From Anaerolineae bacterium (GTDB taxonomy: Bacteria > Chloroflexota > Anaerolineae > Aggregatilineales > Aggregatilineaceae), in the NCBI GenBank assembly GCA_016929355.1, contig JAFGJA010000285.1:1-18059 (forward strand): a stretch of 18,059 nt of DNA, read 5' to 3'. The translations under genes and the position numbers were made by a program. A model generated the notes under the pieces. That model had not been told where the DNA came from. It did not search any database and was given only the letters and a program-made list of their open reading frames with translations. Shown here one piece after another: positions 6,517-13,401 of this stretch (position 1 is its first letter; every line of letters starts with the position of its first letter).

Positions 6517-8478
6517 ATGACTGACTTAGCTTATAGTCAGGCCCAGCCTGAATCACAAGGCGCGCAAGCCCAAGCTGCCCCGGATAATTCGGCGCGCTGG
6601 CTGCGGCGATCTATCCTGGAACCCGCGTTCGTTGTCATTACGTTGCTGGCGATTGTTTTGAGTATCATCGTTGAACTGGCTGATTTACCGGAGCAATTGA
6701 TCGCTGTGGCGGCGGTTGTCGCCTATTTGACCGGCGGTTTTTATGGTGTGCAGGAAGGGATCAACAGCCTGCGCGCGCGTGAACTCAACATTGATATTCT
6801 GATGATCCTGGCCGCTATTGGCGCGGCATTGGTCGGCGAATGGCGCGATGGGGCAATTTTGTTGTTCCTGTTTTCACTGAGCAATGTATTGCAAGACTAC
6901 GCGATCAACCGTAGCCGCAAAGCGATCCAATCTCTTTTTGCGCTTTATCCCGAAGAAGCCAAGATCAAAACGGATACAGGCGTGCAGGTTGTGCCGATCA
7001 GTGCGATCACAACCGGCCAGATTGTTCTGATCCAGCCCGGCGAACGTATCCCAGTGGATGGTCTGGTCATTGAGGGACAGACCTATGTCGATCAAGCCAG
7101 TATCACGGGTGAATCGATGCCGGTGGAAAAAGTGCAAGGCGATAAGGTGTTCGCGGGTACGCTCAATAAAAATGGCGCGATTGATGTCCAGGTCACGCAG
7201 CTTGCCAGCGAATCAACATTGGCGCGTATTATCAAAATGGTGGAAGAAGCGCAAGGGCGACAGGCTCCGACGCAGCGTTTTCTAGATGAATTCGAGCAAT
7301 ATTATGCGCTTGGTGTGATCCTGGCATCGGCGCTGACATTTTTGATCCCCTGGTTGGGCTTCGGGCGTTCCTTCGATCACAGTTTTTATCATGCGATGGT
7401 GCTGCTCGTGGTGGCATCCCCGTGCGCGTTAGTGATCTCAGTCCCGGCGGCGTTCCTGTCCGCGATTGCGGCGGGTGCGCGTAAAGGTGTGATTTTCAAA
7501 GGTGGCGCGCATCTGGAGCAGATGTCCACAATCAAGGTGGTGGCGTTTGACAAAACCGGTACGCTCACCGCAGGGCGTCCGGTGGTGACGGACATTATCC
7601 CTTATGGTGATCGCAGCGCGGACGAACTGCTGTGTATTGCCGGGGCGGTTGAGGCGCGCTCCGAACATCCCCTCTCGAAAGCGGTTTTAGAAGCGGCGGA
7701 ATCACGTTGCTTAACACTCGATCCGGTAGAGAATTTTTCGGCTGAAACAGGGATGGGTGTATCGGGTAAGTTGAACGGTGTTGAGGTCAAAGTGGGGCGC
7801 ATGAAATATATTGCCGATTGCGCCGGACAACCGCCCGCCGATTTGCTGCCGATCTATGAGCGTTTGCACCGTGAGGCTAAGACCGTGTTGTTTGTGTCGT
7901 CTGATTGCGATTGGCTCGGTGTTTTGGCGGTGGCGGACCAACTGCGCCCGGAAGCAAAAGCCCTGGTAGATAGTTTGCATCGGGCCGGCGTGGAGCATGT
8001 GGTCATGCTGACGGGTGATAGCGCCGAGGTAGCAAAACAGATCGCCGCGCAAGCGGGCGTTGATGATGTGCGTGCTGAACTCATGCCCGAAGATAAGGCC
8101 AATATCATGCGCGATCTCGAACGCGAATTTGGCCCGGTGGCGATGGTCGGTGATGGAGTCAATGATGCCCCGGCGCTTGCCACCGCGACGGTGGGCATTG
8201 CGATGGGCGCGGCGGGAACCGATGTTGCGCTGGAAACGGCTGATGTGGTGTTGATGGGCGACAATCTCGAAATCATCCCCTATATGATTGGCCTTAGCCG
8301 CCGTGCGCGCCGCGTGGTGTGGCAGAACATCACGTTTGCGCTGGCGGTGATCGTGGTGCTGGTGCTCAGTTCCTTTGTGATCAGTTTGCCCCTGCCGCTT
8401 GGGGTGATCGGTCATGAAGGCAGTACCGTGATCGTGGTCTTGAATGGCCTGCGCTTGTTAACAGGGCGTGTTCGCTAA
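6517..8478 (+). CDS. P1B-4-type transition-metal-translocating P-type ATPase
   Basis: This inner-membrane metal efflux pump has 653 aa. It carries the actuator TGES (197-200), SPC membrane motif (301-303), phosphorylation site DKTGT (D345), the heavy-metal HP pair (H384-P385) and the hinge GDGVND (545-550). In the last membrane helix HEGST (633-637) precedes VIVVLNGLRLL. SPC plus HEGST, and the absence of any N-terminal CxxC or His-rich metal-binding domain, point to the P1B-4 group (CoaT, CtpD, PfeT/ZosA-like). Members of that group export Co, Fe(II) or related divalent metals rather than Cu(I). The ribosome binding site AAGGGG lies 6 nt before the ATG. It is the second gene of an operon with the TrmB-family regulator. 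The family is secure; which metal is exported cannot be told. Confidence 0.93.
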   Translation: MTDLAYSQAQPESQGAQAQAAPDNSARWLRRSILEPAFVVITLLAIVLSIIVELADLPEQLIAVAAVVAYLTGGFYGVQEGINSLRARELNIDILMILAAIGAALVGEWRDGAILLFLFSLSNVLQDYAINRSRKAIQSLFALYPEEAKIKTDTGVQVVPISAITTGQIVLIQPGERIPVDGLVIEGQTYVDQASITGESMPVEKVQGDKVFAGTLNKNGAIDVQVTQLASESTLARIIKMVEEAQGRQAPTQRFLDEFEQYYALGVILASALTFLIPWLGFGRSFDHSFYHAMVLLVVASPCALVISVPAAFLSAIAAGARKGVIFKGGAHLEQMSTIKVVAFDKTGTLTAGRPVVTDIIPYGDRSADELLCIAGAVEARSEHPLSKAVLEAAESRCLTLDPVENFSAETGMGVSGKLNGVEVKVGRMKYIADCAGQPPADLLPIYERLHREAKTVLFVSSDCDWLGVLAVADQLRPEAKALVDSLHRAGVEHVVMLTGDSAEVAKQIAAQAGVDDVRAELMPEDKANIMRDLEREFGPVAMVGDGVNDAPALATATVGIAMGAAGTDVALETADVVLMGDNLEIIPYMIGLSRRARRVVWQNITFALAVIVVLVLSSFVISLPLPLGVIGHEGSTVIVVLNGLRLLTGRVR

Positions 8479-8507
8479 CACTGTATTGCTGTTGGAAAAT
8501 AAACTCG

Positions 8508-8548
8508 CCCGGTGACAGTGGCGATGGGGTAAAAGTACTGTCACCGGG
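8508..8548. terminator. Inverted repeat at convergent gene ends, likely bidirectional terminator
   Basis: Perfect 12-bp arms CCCGGTGACAGT (8508-8519) and ACTGTCACCGGG (8537-8548) enclose a 17-nt loop, between the P-type ATPase stop and the kinase gene on the opposite strand. The right arm includes the kinase stop codon and its last residues. On the minus strand the stem is followed by a moderately T-rich stretch (TTTATTTT); on the plus strand no T-run follows. Confidence 0.65.
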
Positions 8549-9284
8549 GTATGGCGTTAGGCGTCAAGTGATACTGAAGGGGTAAGCGTAAGCAGAATAA
8601 ACTGCCTTCTGGCCCGGTTTTATCAAGCGTAAGTTCTCCGTTCATTAACCGGGCTAGCGCTTGTGCCATCGCCAAACCGATCCCATAACCAGATGTTTGA
8701 CTTTGTGAACTTTCTGCGCCGCGCCAAAGCGGTTCGAAAATGTGCGGCACATGCTCCGGTGCAATACCAGTGCCTTCATCACTCACTTTGATGGTCCAGA
8801 CTGCGTTAACTGCATCCCATTGAGACAGCAGGGAAATTTCACCCTGTTCAGAGAATGAAATCGCATTCCAGAGCAAAACAAGCACCATGCGCCGGATCAA
8901 GGCTTCATCCCCATCCAGAAGCGGGGGTAGGTCATCAAGGCCACTTAAGTGAACGTTCAAACCTTTGGCCTGAGCGTCAGGCAATACAGTGTTGTGCAAC
9001 TTTGCTAACAGCGATTGGGGATTAAACGGCCTTATATCAAGCGGGAGTTGGTGTGCTTCAGCTTTGACATACGTCATGAAATCATCCAGCAAAACCATTG
9101 ATCGGCGGCTCGCACGTTTGATCCGGTGTGCGGCCCGGTCTTGTTTTGGACTCAGTTCACCATAACCACCGTGTACAAACATATCAGCAGTTGCCGAGAT
9201 TGCTCCCAGTGGGCTGCGTATATCGTGCGCCATCTGGCGCGTGAGTTTGACTAACCTGGCAAAATCAAGAGACTCGCTGGTCAT
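8541..9284 (-). CDS. Soluble sensor-less histidine kinase
   Basis: The protein has 247 aa and consists only of a HisKA dimerisation/phosphoacceptor domain and a HATPase_c domain. The phosphoacceptor is H20 in MAHDIRSPL. The catalytic domain shows an N box with N140 (LLWNAISFS), a G1 box DEGTGI (169-174), an F-box-like FEPLWRG and a G2 box GYGIGLA (199-205). No membrane helix, PAS, GAF or HAMP domain precedes the histidine; only about 10 residues come before the HisKA helix. The input must therefore come from a partner protein. It follows the receiver-only gene by 12 bp on the same strand and the two are most likely one operon. An AGGA lies 10 nt upstream of the ATG. The signal and target are unknown. 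Confidence 0.88.
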   Translation of the reverse strand: MTSESLDFARLVKLTRQMAHDIRSPLGAISATADMFVHGGYGELSPKQDRAAHRIKRASRRSMVLLDDFMTYVKAEAHQLPLDIRPFNPQSLLAKLHNTVLPDAQAKGLNVHLSGLDDLPPLLDGDEALIRRMVLVLLWNAISFSEQGEISLLSQWDAVNAVWTIKVSDEGTGIAPEHVPHIFEPLWRGAESSQSQTSGYGIGLAMAQALARLMNGELTLDKTGPEGSLFCLRLPLQYHLTPNAIPR

Positions 9285-9296
9285 AGCATTTGGTTC

Positions 9297-9665
9297 CTAT
9301 AGATTTTCGAAATGGCGCGCTGTATCTTTGAGAGTGTCCATTGCCACTGGTTTTTGGAGGAATAAATTTGCTCCCCAATCATCAATGGCTTTTTTTGCCA
9401 GATCAGGATACCCGCTCGCAATGATCACTTTGGTGTTGTTCAGTCTGGGGATACGGCGGATTAAGCCCAACACTACCAGTCCTGATTCGCCGGCTAAATT
9501 CATATCCAGAATGACCAGATCGGGTTTCATACGCTTACGAACCAGGAGATCAATCGCCTGGACAGAGTCGGCAACGGCATACACGGTATGTTGTTCACTT
9601 TCCAGAATATCCAGGTATGTTTCACAAACATCCTGATCATCTTCTACGATGAGAATTAGAGCCAT
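9297..9665 (-). CDS. Single-domain (receiver-only) response regulator
   Basis: The protein is a 122-aa CheY-like receiver domain with no output domain. The acidic pocket is E8/D9, the phosphoacceptor D54 (LVILDMNLAG), the conserved Ser/Thr S84 (VIIASGYP) and the Lys K105 (FLQKPVA). AAAGG lies 8 nt upstream of the ATG. It is the first gene of a two-gene unit with the sensor-less kinase. With no DNA-binding domain it must act by protein interaction or pass phosphate on. It could also be the sensor-side input for the kinase, as in relay systems. Family assignment is secure and the function is inferred. Confidence 0.9.
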   Translation of the reverse strand: MALILIVEDDQDVCETYLDILESEQHTVYAVADSVQAIDLLVRKRMKPDLVILDMNLAGESGLVVLGLIRRIPRLNNTKVIIASGYPDLAKKAIDDWGANLFLQKPVAMDTLKDTARHFENL

Positions 9666-10239
9666 CTTATTTACCTTTGTTTTGTTAACTCAACCGATAT
9701 GCTTAACTTGCCCACTGAGATTATGGTCCTGATGCAGCACTTTACACCAGTTTTCAACGCACAAAGAACACAATGTCCAAATCTAGTTCGCCAACTTCAG
9801 ACCAGTTGGTGATTTCCCCAAAAACAAGTGCGGTGGTCTGGGCGCTGGTCAGGTTAGTTTTGCCAACTGATTTGTGGACATAGAACGCTTTGACCAGATT
9901 TGCCAAATTCCACATAGTCGCTAGCTTCATCATCTTGGGGGGGACGGGCTATCGCCGCAACATTCATGCTGCAAATGCAGCAGAAATACACCAAGCAATA
10001 ATAACGTAATGGCTAATGATATAAATCTTAATTAATCATAAAAATCATGAATTACTGATAGATTCGTAGATTTGGCGGATTTATTTCACACCCCTAATGG
10101 TAGATTATATCCGATAAAAAGCATGGGAATTGTACATAATTTGTGAGAGAATTCGCATTTACGATTGAAATCTGGTAGGGGAACGCGCGCTATTGTGTAG
10201 AAGCTGGATGATGTTAAATAAATGGGATTCATGCAATAG
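9666..10239. other. 574-bp region without an intact gene
   Basis: The left half has the degraded PstS-like fragment (9754-9933). A small hairpin TGCTGC-aaat-GCAGCA sits at 9967-9982. From about 9985 to 10090 the sequence is markedly AT-rich, with an imperfect dyad whose arms GTAAT..ATGAT (10006-10020) and ATCAT..ATTAC (10044-10055) surround TTAATTAA. The promoter of the dihydrouridine synthase should lie in the right part, but no convincing -35/-10 pair could be fixed. Confidence 0.5.
9754..9933 (-). pseudogene. Remnant resembling the middle of a PstS-type phosphate-binding protein
   Basis: A 59-codon open frame reads ...FYVHKSVGKTNLTSAQ then EITNWSEVGELDLDIVFFVR and stops. The pattern 'VNKs-nPv-xLTsaQ...I(F)sGkITNWseVGgpdlpIvv..R' is a hallmark of PstS/phosphate-binding proteins, about a third to halfway into the chain. 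Neither the signal peptide and N-terminal lobe nor the rest of the protein is present. An in-frame TAG lies 12 bp before the first ATG, next to a run of seven C, and stops follow closely downstream. No pst permease or ATPase genes are nearby. It is most likely a decayed gene piece. A short functional ORF is the alternative, but no ribosome binding site is seen. Confidence 0.5.
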
Positions 10240-11295
10240 GTGTGGCAAAGGAAAACAAACGATCTCGTGATCAACACCGAAGCACGTAGTAAAGACTTTC
10301 TCACCCCATTCACTATGGACGGTGTTCTTGTTGATCCCCCGTTGCTGCTTGCGCCGATGGCGGGCTACAGTACCCATGCTTTTCGCCAACTTTGCCGTGC
10401 CGATGGCGCGTGCGGCTTAGTGACTTCCGAACTCATCAGCAGTCGTGCCCTGCAATATCGATCCAGCCAGCCCGCTACGTTTGCGCTTTTTGACTGGACG
10501 CCGGCCGAACAGCCGTTGGCGGTCCAGTTGTTTGGCGCAGACCCGCAGGAAATGGCCGAAGCTGCCCGGACCGTTGCGGCGGCGGGAGCGGCTATTGTGG
10601 ACATCAACTTAGGTTGTTGGGTTCCCAAAATCGCCCGCAAGAGTCAAGCCGGGGCCGCTTTGCTCCAGGATGTGGGCAGCGCGGCGGCAGTGGTGGAAGC
10701 GGTGGTCCAGGCGGTCAACATTCCGGTGACGGTGAAGATTCGTAGTGGATGGCAAAGTGGTATTTCCACCGCGATTCCGTTTGCCCAGATCGCGGAAGCT
10801 ATTGGTGTGCAGGCGATTACGGTTCATGCCCGTTTTGCTGATCAGGGTTTGCAAGGCACTGCCGATTGGTCGATTATTCGCCGGTTCAAAGAAGCGATCC
10901 AGACGATTCCGGTTATCGGTAATGGTGATGTGGCGAATGCAGCAGATGTACGCCGGATGATGATGGATACGGGGTGTGATGGGGTGATGATCGGGCGGGC
11001 GGCGCTGGGGCATCCCTGGTTATTCCGGCAGATCGTCCACGAATTGCGAACCGGACAACCGTTATCGGCTCCCATTTTACGCGAACGTGCGGAGATCGTG
11101 ATGCGGCACGCGCAGTTGGCATTGCAAAATGATCGCCAACCGTTGCATAAAACAGTGCGAGAATTGCGCGGTCAGTTGGTTCCCTATTTCCACGATGTGC
11201 CGCATGGGGCGGTGATGCAGCAAGCGCTTGTGCGTATTGAATCTGTTGAGGACATCCAGCGCGCGCTCACCTTCTGGCTGGCGATGGCTGAGTGA
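10240..11295 (+). CDS. dusB: tRNA-dihydrouridine synthase, DusB-like
   Basis: This FMN enzyme reduces uridine to 5,6-dihydrouridine in tRNA. The 351-aa frame shows the FMN-binding start LLLAPMAGYS (36-44), the catalytic Cys C126 in DINLGCWVPKI, a K166 strand VTVKIRSGW, the HARFADQG..GTADW motif (196-210), GNGDV (228-231) and IGRAALGHPWLF (251-262). The canonical residue after the catalytic Cys is Pro (GCPV); here it is Trp. The start is uncertain. GTG at 10240 gives the length used here; GTG at 10267 with AAAGGA 14 nt upstream, or ATG at 10315, would give shorter forms that still keep the whole barrel. The gene stands alone and is convergent with the response regulator gene, 9 bp away, with no terminator between them. 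Assignment to DusB rather than DusA/C follows overall pattern only. Confidence 0.9.
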   Translation: MWQRKTNDLVINTEARSKDFLTPFTMDGVLVDPPLLLAPMAGYSTHAFRQLCRADGACGLVTSELISSRALQYRSSQPATFALFDWTPAEQPLAVQLFGADPQEMAEAARTVAAAGAAIVDINLGCWVPKIARKSQAGAALLQDVGSAAAVVEAVVQAVNIPVTVKIRSGWQSGISTAIPFAQIAEAIGVQAITVHARFADQGLQGTADWSIIRRFKEAIQTIPVIGNGDVANAADVRRMMMDTGCDGVMIGRAALGHPWLFRQIVHELRTGQPLSAPILRERAEIVMRHAQLALQNDRQPLHKTVRELRGQLVPYFHDVPHGAVMQQALVRIESVEDIQRALTFWLAMAE

Positions 11296-11304
11296 TGATG
11301 TTAT

Positions 11305-11949
11305 TTACTCGACGATGCCATAGCGCAGGGCCAACACCGCCGCCTGCGTGCGATCTGAAACGCCTAATTTGGTGAACAGGGCGCTCACATAATTACGCAC
11401 TGTGCCATCGGAAAGGTGCAATTGTAAGGCAATTTCTGCATTCGAGAAACCATTAGCAATTAACTGCAACACTTCGCGCTCGCGCTCGCTCAGTTCTTCC
11501 GCCAACAGCGAATCGGGCTGGCTCATGTTTTCATGCGCGATATGCTTGAACAGTTTGCCCGCTACCACCGGATCAACGTGTGTTTTCCCGGCGACAGTAT
11601 CTTTGATGGCCGGGATGAGTTTATCGCGCGGGGTGTCTTTGAGCATGTACCCGGCGGCCCCGCTCCGAATGGCGTCAAAGACCCATTCGTCGGCATCATA
11701 TGTGGTGAGCACTAAGACCCGTGTGCCTGGCAGTTGTTCGCGGATGGTTTGCGTGGCCTGAATACCGTTCATAACCGGCATTTTCAAATCCATCAGGACG
11801 AGGTCCGGTTTGGTGGCCTGCGCCAGTTCAATCGCCTGTGCCCCATTCGCCGCCAAACCAACCACTTCGATTTCCTCATCGGTACTCAGAATCGCTTCCA
11901 ATCCATCGCTCACAATGGCCTGATCATCGCAGATTAAGACCCGTATCAT
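11305..11949 (-). CDS. NarL/LuxR-type response regulator
   Basis: The protein has 214 aa. A receiver domain (1-120) carries D8/D9, phosphoacceptor D54 (LVLMDLKMP), T82 (VLVLTTYD) and K104 (YMLKDTP). A LuxR-type helix-turn-helix follows (about 150-210, LSEREREVLQLIANGFSNAEIA then LSDGTVRNYVSALFTKLGV). It is a DNA-binding transcription factor activated by phosphorylation. Its start overlaps the kinase stop by 4 bp (ATGA), with GAGG 7 nt upstream inside the kinase gene, so the two are translationally coupled. The pairing with an intramembrane-type kinase and a divergent ABC operon resembles LiaSR/NarXL-like envelope-stress or drug-resistance modules. The likely target is the divergent ABC operon and its own promoter. 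Confidence 0.93.
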   Translation of the reverse strand: MIRVLICDDQAIVSDGLEAILSTDEEIEVVGLAANGAQAIELAQATKPDLVLMDLKMPVMNGIQATQTIREQLPGTRVLVLTTYDADEWVFDAIRSGAAGYMLKDTPRDKLIPAIKDTVAGKTHVDPVVAGKLFKHIAHENMSQPDSLLAEELSEREREVLQLIANGFSNAEIALQLHLSDGTVRNYVSALFTKLGVSDRTQAAVLALRYGIVE

Positions 11950-13181
11950 ATTCCTACCTCAATGGATAACCTGACTGTCGTGCCCTGTCCCGGTGTTGTC
12001 TCTAATTCCAATATACCGCCGACCATTTCGGCGCGTTCGCGCATCCCCTGAATACCAAAGCGCTTTGTGGTTTTATGCGTGGTGAGATCAAAACCTTGAC
12101 CATCGTCAGCAACCGTCAGGATTAGCTGTGAATTGAACTGCCCCAGCCTGACCGTTAAATTTTTTGCATTCGCATGAGTGGCGACATTGGCTAAGGCTTC
12201 CTGCGCAATGCGATAAACGGTTTGCTCGATGTCGGGCGTTACAATGCCTAATCGATGCGCAATGTGGACATTGAGTTTCAAACCGCTACGCGAAGCGGTG
12301 GATTCGGCCAGGTGGCGAATTGCTAACGCCAAACCTAAATCTTCCAGGGGGCTGGCGCGTAAATCTTGCAACACCCGTCGGGTTTCGGTCAAACCGGAGC
12401 GGGTGACTTCAATCGTTTTTTGCAGTCGCTCATGTACTTGTTCCGGTTTAGTATCCCACAAAGCGTTGATCGCTTCCAACTGCACCGCTACCGCGCTTAA
12501 CGTATGCGCCAGGGTGTCATGCAGTTCGCGCGCCAAACGGTTGCGCTCGCGGGTTGTCGCCAGTTGTTCAAGCGTTGCTGCATGGTGGGTCAACTGCCGA
12601 TTCGCGGCTTCCAAAGCCTGACGCTGTTCGCGTTGGCCGCGCATGACCCGCCCCACCAGCCATCCGATCATCATAAACGTGATCAATCGGAAGATCATGG
12701 AACCTGTAACCAGTACCGACTCAAATGATTCATGGCTGATCATGAGCGAAACGATTAGCACATTTAACAGGGTAATGCCCAGGCTAAACCAAACCACCTG
12801 TCGGAAACGATATTGCCACGCGATGATCACTACTGGCAGTAACAAGACAATCATGCTTCCCCAGGTCTGCAAAGCGAGGATACTTTCGACAGGCAGTTTA
12901 GAGTCATTGTTGTCCGACAAAACCTCTGCTTGGGTTAACAAGGGGCCGATGCCAGCAACGAGTAGGGCGATAGCCAGCAACCAATGTTCATGTTTGTCGC
13001 GTAAAGCTGGCAAGGACAAAATGAATATTAACAACGCCGGTTCAATCAGTTCGAAAATCCGTATGGTGGTATCGGGGCTGGCAATACGTGTCAATGTAAA
13101 CACGACAGCAAAGGTCAAACGAAGCCCTGTGAAGAAGCGAAAGACGTTTAATAATCCGGGTTCAAGCCTTGAATTTTCCAT
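11946..13181 (-). CDS. Membrane-bound HisKA_3 sensor histidine kinase
   Basis: The protein has 411 aa. The N-terminal half (about 15-178) contains roughly six hydrophobic helices with very short loops, so any sensing is in or near the membrane. A coiled-coil linker (about 181-212) leads to the HisKA_3 histidine H221 in RNRLARELHDTLAHTLSAV. The HATPase_c domain has an N box (AQEALANVATHANA), a G1 box DDGQGFD and a G2-like GIQGMRERAEMVGG. This is the class-7 architecture that pairs with NarL/LuxR-type regulators, and that partner is the next, overlapping gene. It is divergent from the ABC operon at 13402. It probably senses membrane or cell-wall state or transporter activity; the stimulus is not known. 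Confidence 0.92.
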   Translation of the reverse strand: MENSRLEPGLLNVFRFFTGLRLTFAVVFTLTRIASPDTTIRIFELIEPALLIFILSLPALRDKHEHWLLAIALLVAGIGPLLTQAEVLSDNNDSKLPVESILALQTWGSMIVLLLPVVIIAWQYRFRQVVWFSLGITLLNVLIVSLMISHESFESVLVTGSMIFRLITFMMIGWLVGRVMRGQREQRQALEAANRQLTHHAATLEQLATTRERNRLARELHDTLAHTLSAVAVQLEAINALWDTKPEQVHERLQKTIEVTRSGLTETRRVLQDLRASPLEDLGLALAIRHLAESTASRSGLKLNVHIAHRLGIVTPDIEQTVYRIAQEALANVATHANAKNLTVRLGQFNSQLILTVADDGQGFDLTTHKTTKRFGIQGMRERAEMVGGILELETTPGQGTTVRLSIEVGI

Positions 13182-13221
13182 ACTCTGATCTTATCTGGAT
13201 TAGCCGCAAAAGGACATTGAT

Positions 13222-13247
13222 GGGCGTCACCGTCCTATATGACGCCC
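13222..13247. promoter_or_regulatory. 8-bp-arm inverted repeat, candidate regulator-binding site
   Basis: GGGCGTCA (13222-13229) and TGACGCCC (13240-13247) form a perfect inverted repeat with a 10-bp spacer in the gap between the divergent kinase and ABC operons. The spacer contains CTATA, which overlaps -10-like sequence on either strand. Symmetric half-sites fit a dimeric NarL-family regulator. It could instead form a transcript hairpin. Confidence 0.5.
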
Positions 13248-13267
13248 GTCATACATTGCCCCCACGA

Positions 13268-13297
13268 GTCATGACACGGCAGAAATCAGGTCATGAC
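13268..13297. promoter_or_regulatory. Two identical GTCATGAC palindromes 22 bp apart, candidate operators
   Basis: GTCATGAC occurs at 13268-13275 and 13290-13297, 22 bp apart (about two helical turns). A partial third copy, GTCATGAA, lies at 13366-13373. Each is a perfect 8-bp palindrome. Their place in the divergent gap next to a LuxR-type regulator gene makes them the best candidates for its binding sites, serving the ABC operon and possibly autoregulation. Confidence 0.5.
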
Positions 13298-13401
13298 GCG
13301 CATCACTAGCAGCCGGTGTTCCGCTCAGGTTAAAGTCTAAGGTAGGCGCGTGATGAGCGTTCCTTGTCATGAATACCAAGCTATCAGAGGACAATCTAGC
13401 T

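Noticed and set aside
7711..8415. 234-codon open frame on the minus strand
   Set aside because: It is antisense to the conserved catalytic part of the P-type ATPase. The His/Arg-rich translation is typical of a shadow frame.
10080..10240. Several TATA-like motifs (for example TTATATC and CATAAT) as the Dus promoter
   Set aside because: None has a matching -35 box at 16-18 bp; AT-richness alone explains them.
10086..10389. Two overlapping minus-strand open frames of about 75 codons upstream of and inside the Dus gene
   Set aside because: They overlap the start of the Dus gene on the other strand, show no domain and lack good ribosome binding sites.
13369..13401. ATG at 13369 as the start of the first ATPase gene
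   Set aside because: No ribosome binding site precedes it, whereas AGAGGA is placed 10 nt before ATG 13402. The extra 11 residues lie outside the conserved domain. It cannot be fully excluded.
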